NCBI GenBank assembly: GCA_018384835.1
Contig: JAHAYB010000444.1
Location: forward strand, 1 to 10,757
DNA length: 10,757 nucleotides
Reading direction: 5' to 3'
Source: Comamonas sp.
Lineage (GTDB): Bacteria; Pseudomonadota; Gammaproteobacteria; Burkholderiales; Burkholderiaceae_C
The translations under genes were made by a program, and so were the position numbers. A model generated the notes under the pieces. That model made no database searches and was not told the DNA's origin. It saw nothing but the letters and a program-made list of their open reading frames with translations. This document shows, in pieces, positions 1-7,540 of the stretch (positions within the stretch are counted from its first letter, which is position 1; each line of letters begins with the position of its first letter).

Positions 1-537
1 CGCTACAAAAGCGGGCTGCTGCCGATTGATATCCGCGCCATCATCAGCAACCACCGCGATTTTTACCAGCTGGCGGCCAGCTATAACATCCCCTTCCACC
101 ATATTGCCGTGACCGGTGCCACCAAGACGCAGGCCGAGGCGCGTCAGCTTGAAATCATTGAGCAAGAGGGCGCAGAGCTGGTCGTGCTGGCGCGTTATAT
201 GCAGGTGCTTTCTAACGAGCTATGCCAGCAGTTGCAGGGACGCGCCATCAACATCCACCACAGCTTTTTGCCCAGCTTTAAGGGCGCAAAGCCCTACTAC
301 CAAGCGCATGAGCGCGGCGTAAAGCTGATTGGCGCAACCGCCCACTACGTGACTGCCGAGCTGGATGAAGGCCCCATCATCGAACAAGACGTTGCCCGCG
401 TGGACCACACCGACACCGTGCAAGACCTGACCGCCCGTGGCCAGGACACCGAAAGCCTGGTGCTAGCACGTGCCGTGAAGTGGCACAGCGAACGCCGCGT
501 GATTTTGAACGGCCACAAAACCGTGGTTTTCCGCTAA
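1..537 (+). CDS. purU: Formyltetrahydrofolate deformylase, C-terminal part (5' end outside window)
   Basis: PurU hydrolyses 10-formyltetrahydrofolate to formate and tetrahydrofolate in the cytoplasm, balancing one-carbon pools and supplying formate to PurT. The frame is open from base 1 and 178 codons are visible. The usual protein is about 280-290 residues, so roughly the first 100 (the ACT-like regulatory domain) lie upstream. The fragment begins RYKSGLLPIDIRAIISNH, typical of PurU, and has the formyltransferase-fold active-site layout: NIHHSFLPSFKGAKPY (Asn at 250-252, His at 256-258) and LDEGPIIEQD (Asp at 364-366), matching the Asn-His-Asp set of the GART/PurU family. An internal GTG at 109 could mimic a start, but clear family homology upstream of it shows it is not one. 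The stop TAA is at 535-537. A LysR regulator follows after 35 bases on the same strand. Identity is secure. Confidence 0.96.
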   Translation, partial: RYKSGLLPIDIRAIISNHRDFYQLAASYNIPFHHIAVTGATKTQAEARQLEIIEQEGAELVVLARYMQVLSNELCQQLQGRAINIHHSFLPSFKGAKPYYQAHERGVKLIGATAHYVTAELDEGPIIEQDVARVDHTDTVQDLTARGQDTESLVLARAVKWHSERRVILNGHKTVVFR

Positions 538-552
538 ACGCTAAACGCTGAA
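532..552. repeat. Three-unit 7-bp tandem repeat over the purU stop
   Basis: CGCTAAA at 532-538, CGCTAAA at 539-545 and CGCTGAA at 546-552. The first unit contains the last sense codon and the TAA stop of purU, and the other two lie in the purU-lysR gap just before the Shine-Dalgarno. The array is short, imperfect and probably a slippage product. No function is apparent. Confidence 0.6.
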
Positions 553-556
553 TAAA

Positions 557-563
557 AAGGAGG
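557..563 (+). promoter_or_regulatory. Strong Shine-Dalgarno of the LysR gene
   Basis: AAGGAGG lies 9 bases before the ATG at 573. It is the best ribosome binding site in the window and fixes the start of the regulator gene. Confidence 0.85.
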
Positions 564-572
564 CACAGGGGC

Positions 573-1499
573 ATGAATCACCCACGCACCCAAGGCCAGC
601 GCCAAAGCCCGGCCTTTGACAGCCGTGCGGCGCGGCGCATTCCACCCATTCAATGCCTGCTGACCTTTGAGGCACTGGCCAGGCTGCGCAGCGTCACGCT
701 GACGGCGGAGGAACTGAGCGTCACCCCCAGCGCCGTTAGCCACCGTGTGCGCCAGTTGGAGGAGGTGCTGGGCACGCAGTTGTTTGGCCGCTCGGATTTT
801 TCCCTGACCACCGAGGGCACCAACTACCTGCAACAGGTGCGTGAGGGCTTGGGCGCGTTGCAGCGCTTTCCCAACCAGCCCACCAGCGGCGGGCGGCGGC
901 GCTTAAAAATTGCCGTCACCCCTACATTTGCGCGGTGCTTACTCATCCCCCGCCTGGCGCAGTTTGGCGCGGCCTACCCGGAAATTGATATTGCCCTGCA
1001 GGTCTCCATCCCCCTGCTGGATGTGGTGGCTGAGGATGCCGACCTGATCGTGCGCTACGGCACCGGCCATTACGCCGATGTGGAATACATGGAGCTGGCG
1101 CGGGATGTCTATACCCCCCTGGCCTCACCCGGTTTTCTGCGCCAATACGGCCCGATTGAAGAGCCAGCCCAGCTAGAAGGCTTGCCCCTGCTACGCAGCC
1201 CGCTAGAGGCTTGGCAGCCCTGGTTCAAAGCCGCTGGGCTGGATTGGCCAGAGCCGCAAGAAGGTTCGCAGTTCAACGATGTCGGCTTGCTGTGCGATGC
1301 GGCCTCTGCCGGTCTGGGCGTTGCGCCCGTGCGCCTGAAGCTGGGTGCGCCCTGGCTGGACAGCAGTACCCTAGTGCGTCTGTTTGATTTGGATGTACCC
1401 AGCCCCAACGCCCACTACCTGTGCTGGCGCACCGGAACCATGGAGCGCTGGGAGTGCAATGCCTTTGCGCAGTGGCTGCATAAGGCGGTGAATTCCTAA
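573..1499 (+). CDS. LysR-family transcriptional regulator, GcvA-like
   Basis: The protein has 308 residues, normal for the family. The N-terminal winged helix-turn-helix is at about residues 25-85, with the recognition region [17 protein letters not shown] and the following wing LGTQLFGRS. The remainder, from about 112 ([13 protein letters not shown]), is a periplasmic-binding-protein-like effector domain. The phrasing ([39 protein letters not shown]) resembles the GcvA branch, whose founding member controls the glycine cleavage system. That is subfamily resemblance, not proof of target. The ATG at 573 has a strong AAGGAGG. It lies 35 bases after purU with no visible terminator, so it may be co-transcribed. 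Most LysR regulators sit divergent from a target gene, but no divergent partner is present here. The effector is unknown. Confidence 0.92.
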   Translation: MNHPRTQGQRQSPAFDSRAARRIPPIQCLLTFEALARLRSVTLTAEELSVTPSAVSHRVRQLEEVLGTQLFGRSDFSLTTEGTNYLQQVREGLGALQRFPNQPTSGGRRRLKIAVTPTFARCLLIPRLAQFGAAYPEIDIALQVSIPLLDVVAEDADLIVRYGTGHYADVEYMELARDVYTPLASPGFLRQYGPIEEPAQLEGLPLLRSPLEAWQPWFKAAGLDWPEPQEGSQFNDVGLLCDAASAGLGVAPVRLKLGAPWLDSSTLVRLFDLDVPSPNAHYLCWRTGTMERWECNAFAQWLHKAVNS

Positions 1500-1502
1500 G
1501 AT

Positions 1503-1533
1503 TTGACCTTCACACCGTGGCAGGGGCTATCTT
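1503..1533 (+). promoter_or_regulatory. CueR/MerR-type copper-responsive promoter of copA
   Basis: A -35 box TTGACC (1503-1508) and a -10 box TATCTT (1528-1533) are separated by exactly 19 bases, the over-long spacer typical of promoters activated by MerR-family proteins through DNA distortion. Within the spacer, 1506-1526 forms an imperfect dyad around C1516: left arm ACCTTCACAC, right arm GTGGCAGGGG, with 6 of 10 pairs matching. It resembles the CueR operator theme ACCTT...AAGGT. Transcription would begin near 1540, giving copA a leader of about 50 bases. The binding protein is not encoded in the window. Boxes, spacing and dyad are seen directly; assignment to CueR is inferred from the copper ATPase that follows. 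Confidence 0.78.
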
Positions 1534-1588
1534 CGCGGGCATTGTTAAAAATACTGCCCAGCAAAAAAACCAAGAAAGCCCACCGCCT

Positions 1589-4048
1589 ATGTCTAACAAC
1601 ACCGTTGAACTGAACCTGCCTGTTGAGGGCATGACCTGCGCCTCTTGCGTCGGGCGGGTAGAGCGGCTACTAAAAAAGCTGCCCGAGGTGGCAGACGTGC
1701 AAGTCAACCTTGCCACCGAAACCGCCCGCGTGCAATGGCACAACCGTCCCACCCCCGAAGCCACAACCAACGCCCTGGCCACTTTGGACAAGGCGGGCTA
1801 CCCCGTCACCCGCCAGCGCCTGGAGCTGCAAGTGCAGGAGATGACTTGCGCCTCTTGCGTCAGCAGGGTGGAGCGGGTGCTGAAAAAACAGCCCGGTGTG
1901 CTCAACGCCCAGGTCAATCTGGCCACCGAACGCGCCAGTGTGGAAATCATTGCCAACACCCCCGTGGAAGATTTGCTGGCCGCCGTCACCAAAGCGGGCT
2001 ACCCCGCGCAATTGGTCGATGAGCAAGGCAGCAGCAGCCAAAGCGAGCGCAAGGCTGAAGAGCAAGCACAGCTCAAACGCCGCCTGTTTTGGGCGCTGGC
2101 CTTGGCAGTGCCAGTGTTTATTTTGGAAATGGGCGGGCATCTCTGGCCGCCCATGCACCGCTGGATAGCGGCCCACTGGGGCACGCAAAACAGTTGGTAT
2201 TTTCAGTTTGTGCTGACCAGCTTGGTGCTGCTTTTTCCGGGGCGGGAGTTTTACCGGCTGGGCGTTCCCACGCTGCTGCGCGGTGCGCCTGATATGAACT
2301 CTCTGGTGGCGCTGGGCACAGCGTCGGCCTTTGCTTATTCGGTGGTAGCGACTTTTGCTCCCGCGCTGCTGCCTGCGGGTACGGTGAATGTGTATTTTGA
2401 AGCGGCAGCGGTAATCATTGCTCTGATTTTGCTGGGGCGCTTTTTGGAAGCTCGCGCTAAAGGTCAGACTTCGCAAGCCATTCAGCAGTTGATGCAGTTA
2501 CAAGCGCCCAGCGCTCGCGTGCGCCAACCCGATGGTCAATGGCAAGAGCGCGATATTTCACAAGTGCGCCAAGGCGACGTGCTGCAAGTGCGCCCCGGCG
2601 AGCGCATCCCCGTTGATGGCCAAGTGCTAGAGGGCGAGAGCTTTGTCGATGAATCCATGATGAGCGGCGAACCCGTACCCGTTGCCAAGCAAGCGGGCGC
2701 GGAAGTAATTGGCGGCACGGTCAACCAAAACGGCGCTTTGGTCATGGAAGCTACCAAGGTAGGCAGCGCAACTTTGCTGGCGCAAATCATCCGCATGGTC
2801 GAGCAGGCGCAGGGCGCAAAACTGCCTATTCAAGCCGTGGTCGATAAAGTCACACTGTGGTTTGTGCCGGCTGTCATGGCCGCTGCCCTGCTTACTTTTG
2901 TCGTGTGGTGGTTGGTGGGGCCGCAGCCTGCGCTGGGTTTTGCGGTGGTCAATGCCGTGGCGGTGCTCATCATTGCCTGCCCTTGCGCAATGGGGCTGGC
3001 TACGCCGACTTCCATCATGGTGGGCACAGGGCGAGCAGCGCAACTAGGCGTATTGCTACGAAAAGGCGAGGCTTTGCAGCATCTGCAAAACACCCAAGTG
3101 GTTGCGGTCGATAAAACCGGAACGCTTACCTTGGGTCGCCCCACGCTGACGGATTTTGTGCTTGCTCCCAATCACGAACGCGCCCAAGTGCTGCCCTTGG
3201 TGGCGGCGGTCGAGGCGCAATCCGAACATCCCATTGCCCAAGCCATCGTGCAAGCCGCCAAGGACGAAGGCTTACACCTACCCGCCGTAGAAGGCTTTGC
3301 CGCCATTACCGGCATGGGCGTTCGCGCCACGGTGAACGGGCACAAGCTGGAGATTGGCGCAGACCGCTTTATGAATCAATTGGGGCTGGACGTAGGCTTG
3401 TTTGCCCAGCAAGCACAAAGCCTGGCCGAGGCAGGCAAAACCCCGCTATACGCCGCCGTCAATGGACAGCTTGCCGCCATGCTGGCCGTGGCCGACCCGA
3501 TTAAAGAAAGCACCCCCGCCGCCATTGCCGCCCTGCACCAACTGGGCTTAAAGGTGGCCATGATTACCGGCGACAACCACCACACTGCCCAAGCCATTGC
3601 CCAGCAACTAGGCATTGACGAGGTGGTGGCCGAAGTCCTACCCGGCGGCAAGGTAGAAGCCGTGCAAAGCCTGCAAAAGCGCTTTGGTACGCTGGCCTAT
3701 GTGGGCGACGGCATTAACGACGCACCCGCATTAGCCCAAGCCGATGTCGGCATCGCCATTGGCACGGGCACAGACATTGCCATGGAAGCCGCCGATGTGG
3801 TGTTGATGTCTGGCGATATGGGCGGGGTGCAAAAAGCCATTGCCCTCTCTAAAGCCACCATGGGCAATATCCGCCAGAACCTGTTTTGGGCGTTCGCCTA
3901 CAACGTGGCCTTGATTCCGGTCGCTGCTGGCCTGCTCTATCCGGTGAATGGAACGCTGCTCTCGCCGATGTTTGCGGCGGGCGCAATGGCTATGTCCAGC
4001 GTGTTTGTGGTCAGCAATGCGCTGCGCTTGCGGCGGTTTGCGCCTTGA
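1589..4048 (+). CDS. copA: Cu(I)-translocating P1B-type ATPase (copper exporter)
   Basis: CopA pumps Cu(I) from the cytoplasm across the inner membrane using ATP. From the ATG at 1589 the protein has 819 residues. Two HMA metal-binding domains come first, each with MTCASC (C17/C20 and C87/C90). Then follow hydrophobic segments from about residue 170, the actuator motif MSGEPVPV (E361), the membrane CPC (464-466), the phosphorylation site DKTGT (D508), the HP motif of the nucleotide domain (H547-P548), TGDN (660-663), GDGINDAP (706-713), and the late-helix signatures YN (771-772) and MSS (802-804) that mark Cu(I) specificity. The frame extends back to a GTG at 1517, but that codon lies inside the promoter/operator and upstream of the predicted transcript start, so 1589 is preferred. 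Its Shine-Dalgarno is weak (purine-rich 1572-1578). No chaperone or cueR gene is adjacent. Confidence 0.95.
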   Translation: MSNNTVELNLPVEGMTCASCVGRVERLLKKLPEVADVQVNLATETARVQWHNRPTPEATTNALATLDKAGYPVTRQRLELQVQEMTCASCVSRVERVLKKQPGVLNAQVNLATERASVEIIANTPVEDLLAAVTKAGYPAQLVDEQGSSSQSERKAEEQAQLKRRLFWALALAVPVFILEMGGHLWPPMHRWIAAHWGTQNSWYFQFVLTSLVLLFPGREFYRLGVPTLLRGAPDMNSLVALGTASAFAYSVVATFAPALLPAGTVNVYFEAAAVIIALILLGRFLEARAKGQTSQAIQQLMQLQAPSARVRQPDGQWQERDISQVRQGDVLQVRPGERIPVDGQVLEGESFVDESMMSGEPVPVAKQAGAEVIGGTVNQNGALVMEATKVGSATLLAQIIRMVEQAQGAKLPIQAVVDKVTLWFVPAVMAAALLTFVVWWLVGPQPALGFAVVNAVAVLIIACPCAMGLATPTSIMVGTGRAAQLGVLLRKGEALQHLQNTQVVAVDKTGTLTLGRPTLTDFVLAPNHERAQVLPLVAAVEAQSEHPIAQAIVQAAKDEGLHLPAVEGFAAITGMGVRATVNGHKLEIGADRFMNQLGLDVGLFAQQAQSLAEAGKTPLYAAVNGQLAAMLAVADPIKESTPAAIAALHQLGLKVAMITGDNHHTAQAIAQQLGIDEVVAEVLPGGKVEAVQSLQKRFGTLAYVGDGINDAPALAQADVGIAIGTGTDIAMEAADVVLMSGDMGGVQKAIALSKATMGNIRQNLFWAFAYNVALIPVAAGLLYPVNGTLLSPMFAAGAMAMSSVFVVSNALRLRRFAP

Positions 4049-4079
4049 AACCCCGCCACCGGGCACAACATAAGCCGCT

Positions 4080-6197
4080 ATGACTCAAACCACGACTGAC
4101 ACCACTGCCAACCCCCTCTTGCCCACCAACACCGATGCAGACAGCGCCAGCTTGCCCGCCTTTGACCGCATCGCGCCCGAGCATATTGAGCCAGCGCTAG
4201 AGCAGCTCATCGCCCGCGCCAGCGCCGCGCTAGAAACCGTCACCGCCCCCGACTTCCCCGCCGACTGGAACGCCCTAGCTAAAACGCTGGACACCGCCAC
4301 CGAAGCCTTGGGACGCGCCTGGGGTGCGGTCAGCCACCTGAGCAGCGTGGCCGATAGCCCCGCTTTACGCGCCGCCTTTAACGCCTGCCTGCCCAAAATC
4401 ACCGAGTTTTGGACACGTCTGGGCGCGGACGAACGCCTGTACGCCAAATACAAAGCGATTGACCCCGCCAGCTTGACGGCAGAGCAGCGCCAAGCCCATG
4501 CCAATGCCTTGCGCGGCTTTGTGCTCTCGGGCGCAGAACTGCAAGGCGCGGACAAAGCGCGTTTTGCCGCCATTCAAGAGCGCAGCGCCGCGCTGGGGCA
4601 AAAGTTCAGTGAAAACACGCTCGATGCCACCGACAAATGGGCGTACTACGCCAGTAGCGCGGAGGTGTCCGGCATTCCGTCTGATGTGCTGCAAGCAGCC
4701 CAAGCTGCCGCGCAAAAAGACGATAAAGAGGGTTTCTATAAGCTCACCCTGAAAATCCCCTGCTATCTGCCGGTGATGCAGTTTGCCGATAGCAGCGCCC
4801 TGCGCGAAAAAATCTACCGTGCCTATGTCACCCGCGCTTCTGACCAAGCCGACGAATCAGGCCAGCCGTTCGACAACCGCGCTGTGATTGAAGAAATTTT
4901 GGCGCTGCGCCAAGAAGAAGCGCAACTGCTGGGCTACGACAACTTCGCGCAAGTCTCCCTTGTGCCCAAAATGGCCAAATCGCCCGAAGAAGTGATTGCC
5001 TTCCTGCGCGACTTGGCCACCCGCGCCCGTCCCTTCGCCGAGCAAGACGTGCAAGACCTGCGCGAATTTGCCCGCACCCGCCTGCATATCGACAACCCTC
5101 AGCCTTGGGATTGGACGTATATCAGCGAAAAACTCAAGGAAGAGCGCTACGCCTTCAACGAGCAGGAAGTCAAGCAATACTTCACCGCGCCCAAGGTGCT
5201 GCAAGGCTTGTTCGCCATTATTGAAAAGCTCTTTAGCGTGCAAATCGTGCCCGATAAAGCTCCGGTGTGGCATCCCGCCGTGCAGTTCTACGCCGTGCAG
5301 CGCAATGGTCAGACGCCGGCGCAGTTCTACCTTGACCAGCCTGCGCGTACCGGCAAACGCGGCGGCGCGTGGATGGACGACGTACGCAGCCGCTGGTTGC
5401 GCCCCGATAGCGGCCAGCTACAAACGCCGGTGGCGCATATGGTGTGCAACTTTGCCGATGGTGTGGACGGCAAACCCGCCCTACTCACCCACGATGATGT
5501 CATCACCCTATTCCACGAATCGGGGCACGCGCTGCACCACATGCTGACCCAAGTGCAGGAAAAAGACGTGTCCGGCATCAACGGCGTGGAGTGGGATGCG
5601 GTGGAGCTGCCCAGTCAATTCATGGAAAACTTCTGCTGGGAATGGGACGTGCTGCGCGGCATGAGCGCCCATGTCGATACCGGCGAGCCTCTGCCCCGCG
5701 CCCTGTTTGACAAGTTGGTGGCGGCGAAAAACTTCCAAGCCGGAATGCAGACCCTGCGCCAAGTGGAATTTGCCCTGTTCGATATGCTGCTGCACACCCA
5801 AACACAGGCAAAAACGCAGCCATCGGGCGCAGTGCCCAGCGATTACCTCAGCTTGTTGGCACAGGTGCGCGAGGAGGTGGCCGTACTGCCCAGCCCCGCC
5901 TACAACCGCAGCCCCAACACCTTTAGCCACATTTTTGCGGGTGGTTACGCAGCGGGTTACTACAGCTATAAATGGGCGGAAGTGCTCTCTGCCGATGCCT
6001 ACGCCGCGTTTGAGGAGACGCAAAACCCCGACGGAAGCCACAGCATCAGCACCGGCCAGCGCTATCTGCAAGAGATTTTGGAGCGCGGAGGCAGCCGCAG
6101 CACTTTAGAAAACTTTATCGCCTTCCGTGGGCGCGAGCCGCAGTTAGACGCGCTGCTGCGCCACCAAGGCATGGCAGCCACCCGCCGCGCCGCATGA
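4080..6197 (+). CDS. prlC: Oligopeptidase A (M3 family zinc metallopeptidase)
   Basis: This cytoplasmic zinc endopeptidase degrades short peptides, such as signal-peptide fragments and proteasome-like degradation products. It has 705 residues, against about 680 for the E. coli enzyme; the excess is mostly a Thr/Ser/Ala-rich N-terminus before the conserved LPAFDRIAPEHIEPAL. The zinc motif is HESGH (H479, E480, H483), with the third ligand probably E509 in VELPSQFMENF. The C-terminal signature FSHIFAGGYAAGYYSYKW, which lines the active site, is intact, as is RGREPQLDALL near the end. No signal peptide is visible. E. coli PrlC has Phe where this protein has S481 in HExGH; this is not a ligand position. 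The gene starts 31 bases after copA with a poor Shine-Dalgarno, and its stop overlaps the earP start (ATGA). Confidence 0.95.
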   Translation: MTQTTTDTTANPLLPTNTDADSASLPAFDRIAPEHIEPALEQLIARASAALETVTAPDFPADWNALAKTLDTATEALGRAWGAVSHLSSVADSPALRAAFNACLPKITEFWTRLGADERLYAKYKAIDPASLTAEQRQAHANALRGFVLSGAELQGADKARFAAIQERSAALGQKFSENTLDATDKWAYYASSAEVSGIPSDVLQAAQAAAQKDDKEGFYKLTLKIPCYLPVMQFADSSALREKIYRAYVTRASDQADESGQPFDNRAVIEEILALRQEEAQLLGYDNFAQVSLVPKMAKSPEEVIAFLRDLATRARPFAEQDVQDLREFARTRLHIDNPQPWDWTYISEKLKEERYAFNEQEVKQYFTAPKVLQGLFAIIEKLFSVQIVPDKAPVWHPAVQFYAVQRNGQTPAQFYLDQPARTGKRGGAWMDDVRSRWLRPDSGQLQTPVAHMVCNFADGVDGKPALLTHDDVITLFHESGHALHHMLTQVQEKDVSGINGVEWDAVELPSQFMENFCWEWDVLRGMSAHVDTGEPLPRALFDKLVAAKNFQAGMQTLRQVEFALFDMLLHTQTQAKTQPSGAVPSDYLSLLAQVREEVAVLPSPAYNRSPNTFSHIFAGGYAAGYYSYKWAEVLSADAYAAFEETQNPDGSHSISTGQRYLQEILERGGSRSTLENFIAFRGREPQLDALLRHQGMAATRRAA

Positions 6198-7345
6198 TGG
6201 TTAGCCTTGCCAGCCCTACCAGCCCTACCAGCCCCTTATCGCCAAGGGATATATTTTGTCAGGTTATTGATAACTATGGCGACATTGGCGTTTGCTGGCG
6301 CTTGGCGGCGGCGCTGGCTGCCCAAGGCCGCCCCGTGCGCCTGCGGGTTGATGATGCCAGCGCCCTGGCCTGGATGGCTCCCCACGGCGCAGCGGGCGTG
6401 CAAGTGCTGCCTTACGACAGCCCCTGGGATGCGCAGCACCCCCCGCAAGCGGTGATTGAAGGCTTTGGCTGCAATGCCCCGGCGCATTTCCTGGCCGCCA
6501 TGGCGGCGATGGCGACCCAGCCGCAAACGCCACCAATGCCGCTACCGGTGCTGGTGAATTTGGAATACCTCAGCGCCGAAGACTATGTAGGGCGCAGCCA
6601 CGGCCTGCCCTCGCCGCTGCTGCACGGGGCGGGGCAGGGCTTGACGCGCTGGTTCTTCTACCCCGGCTTTCGCGCCAACACTGGCGGCCTGCTGCGCGAG
6701 CCTTATCTAACCAGCCGTATCGAAAGCGAAACCAGCAAAGTTGGCGAAGTGAGTGCAGTGAGCCAACTGCGCAGCGCCTGGCGCAAACGTCACGGTTGGG
6801 GCGAGCAAGCGCCCATCTTCTCCCTGTTTTGCTACGAACCGCCTGCCTTAAAGCCCTGGCTGGCAGACCTGGCCGAGCACTGGCCGCAGGCACACATTTG
6901 GGTCAGCGCCGGGCGTGCCAGCCAAGCGGTGCGCCAAGCACAGCTATCGCAGTTGCCGCAGTTGCACTATGCCGAGCATTGCAGCCAAAGCGCGTTTGAC
7001 GAGATGTTGTGCAGTTGCGACCTCAACCTGGTGCGCGGCGAAGATTCGCTGGTACGCGCCCTGTGGGCAGGCCAGGCGCTGGTCTGGCACATCTACCCCC
7101 AAGAGGACGATGCCCACCATGCCAAGCTAGAGGCATTTTTAGACTGGCTGCAAGCCCCCCCGCGCCTGCGCCAGTTTCACTACGCTTGGAATGGCCTAAG
7201 CGCCGCCAGCGAGCTGCCGCGCCTGAGCAGCGCCGACCTCGTGCAGTGGCGCGAATGCGTGCAAGCCGCCCGCCAGCGCCTGCTGGCACAAACCGATTTA
7301 TTGCAGCAATTGCAAGCCTTTGTGCAAGAAAAGTGGGTGGCTTGA
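6194..7345 (+). CDS. earP: EF-P arginine rhamnosyltransferase (EarP, DUF2331)
   Basis: EarP is a GT-B fold glycosyltransferase that transfers rhamnose from dTDP-L-rhamnose to a conserved arginine of elongation factor P, enabling EF-P to rescue ribosomes stalled at polyproline. The protein has 383 residues. Family hallmarks are present: FCQVIDNYGDIGVCWR with D26 and D30, equivalent to the essential Asp pair of known EarPs; NLEYLSAEDYV; HGLPSPLL; FYPGFRANTGGLLREP; FSLFCYEPPALKPWL; and RGEDSLVRALWAGQ with E283 at the catalytic Glu position, then VWHIYPQEDDAHH. The start ATG at 6194 overlaps the prlC stop, suggesting translational coupling; a second ATG at 6197 is an alternative. About 17 Ser/Pro/Thr-rich residues precede the fold. 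The substrate gene efp, often beside earP, is absent from the window downstream. Confidence 0.95.
   Translation: MMVSLASPTSPTSPLSPRDIFCQVIDNYGDIGVCWRLAAALAAQGRPVRLRVDDASALAWMAPHGAAGVQVLPYDSPWDAQHPPQAVIEGFGCNAPAHFLAAMAAMATQPQTPPMPLPVLVNLEYLSAEDYVGRSHGLPSPLLHGAGQGLTRWFFYPGFRANTGGLLREPYLTSRIESETSKVGEVSAVSQLRSAWRKRHGWGEQAPIFSLFCYEPPALKPWLADLAEHWPQAHIWVSAGRASQAVRQAQLSQLPQLHYAEHCSQSAFDEMLCSCDLNLVRGEDSLVRALWAGQALVWHIYPQEDDAHHAKLEAFLDWLQAPPRLRQFHYAWNGLSAASELPRLSSADLVQWRECVQAARQRLLAQTDLLQQLQAFVQEKWVA
6203..6238 (+). repeat. In-frame 9-bp repeats at the earP 5' end
   Basis: Two perfect AGCCCTACC units (6212-6220, 6221-6229) are flanked by degenerate units AGCCTTGCC (6203-6211) and AGCCCCTTA (6230-6238). 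They are in frame and encode SLA-SPT-SPT-SPL, a flexible tail before the first strand of the enzyme. Gain or loss of a unit would keep the frame. Confidence 0.8.
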
Positions 7346-7408
7346 GCCAGCTCTGCGCTCCTACCTAAGCCCCATAGAGCCCTAAGCGGCCAAGCGTAAA
7401 ACATTGTC

Positions 7409-7432
7409 AAAGCCCTTTTCTATAGGGGCTTT
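7409..7432 (+). terminator. Probable hairpin terminator after earP
   Basis: Arms AAAGCCC (7409-7415) and GGGCTTT (7426-7432) pair perfectly and can extend by a G-U and a U-A pair to leave a 6-base loop. The hairpin lies 64 bases after the earP stop, before the aer leader. The T-tract is poor (three T inside the arm, then AAAAGTTATATT), so efficiency is uncertain. The symmetry of the stem would let it act weakly on either strand. Confidence 0.5.
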
Positions 7433-7448
7433 AAAAGTTATATTCGTC

Positions 7449-7514
7449 GGTTTGCTGCCGGTTTGCTGCCGGTTTGCTGCCGGTTTGCTGCCGTTTTATT
7501 GCCGTTTTATTGCC
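7449..7514. repeat. Six-unit 11-bp tandem repeat upstream of the aer-like gene
   Basis: There are four perfect copies of GGTTTGCTGCC (7449-7459, 7460-7470, 7471-7481, 7482-7492), followed directly by two perfect copies of a variant GTTTTATTGCC (7493-7503, 7504-7514). The array ends 26 bases before the ATG of the Aer-like receptor gene. It is non-coding in my reading: a short open frame crosses it but has no support. The 11-base period is close to one helical turn, so each unit presents the same DNA face. The array may be a site of copy-number change or of cooperative protein binding; neither is shown. Confidence 0.9.
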
Positions 7515-7532
7515 GGGGCTTGTAACATCAAT

Positions 7533-7537
7533 GAGGG
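7533..7537 (+). promoter_or_regulatory. Shine-Dalgarno of the aer-like gene, close spacing
   Basis: GAGGG ends only 3 bases before the ATG at 7541, shorter than the usual 5-9. The start is nevertheless firm, because the protein aligns with E. coli Aer (recalled sequence) without gaps from near its first residues. Confidence 0.6.
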
Positions 7538-7540
7538 TTT

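Noticed and set aside
109..111. GTG at 109 as the start of purU
   Set aside because: The same frame is open from base 1 and reads as typical PurU sequence upstream, so the gene simply enters from outside the window.
1517..1588. In-frame N-terminal extension of CopA from a GTG at 1517
   Set aside because: The GTG lies in the operator dyad and before the predicted transcript start; it has no Shine-Dalgarno, and the 24 extra residues resemble no CopA N-terminus.
1670..2476. Long 268-codon minus-strand frame
   Set aside because: It is the antisense shadow of copA in GC-rich DNA; its His/Arg/Gln-rich translation has no domain character.
5508..6071. 187-codon minus-strand frame
   Set aside because: It is antisense to the conserved catalytic part of prlC; the open frame is explained by GC-rich codon bias.
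7430..7465. Sigma-28 (flagellar/chemotaxis) promoter for the aer-like gene
   Set aside because: TAAAAGTT at 7432-7439 resembles the -35 half, but no GCCGATAA-like -10 occurs at the expected distance.
7449..7514. CRISPR array or replication iterons
   Set aside because: Units are 11 bp with no spacers, so this is not CRISPR. There is no replication initiator gene, DnaA-box cluster or AT-rich unwinding region, so a replication origin is not supported.
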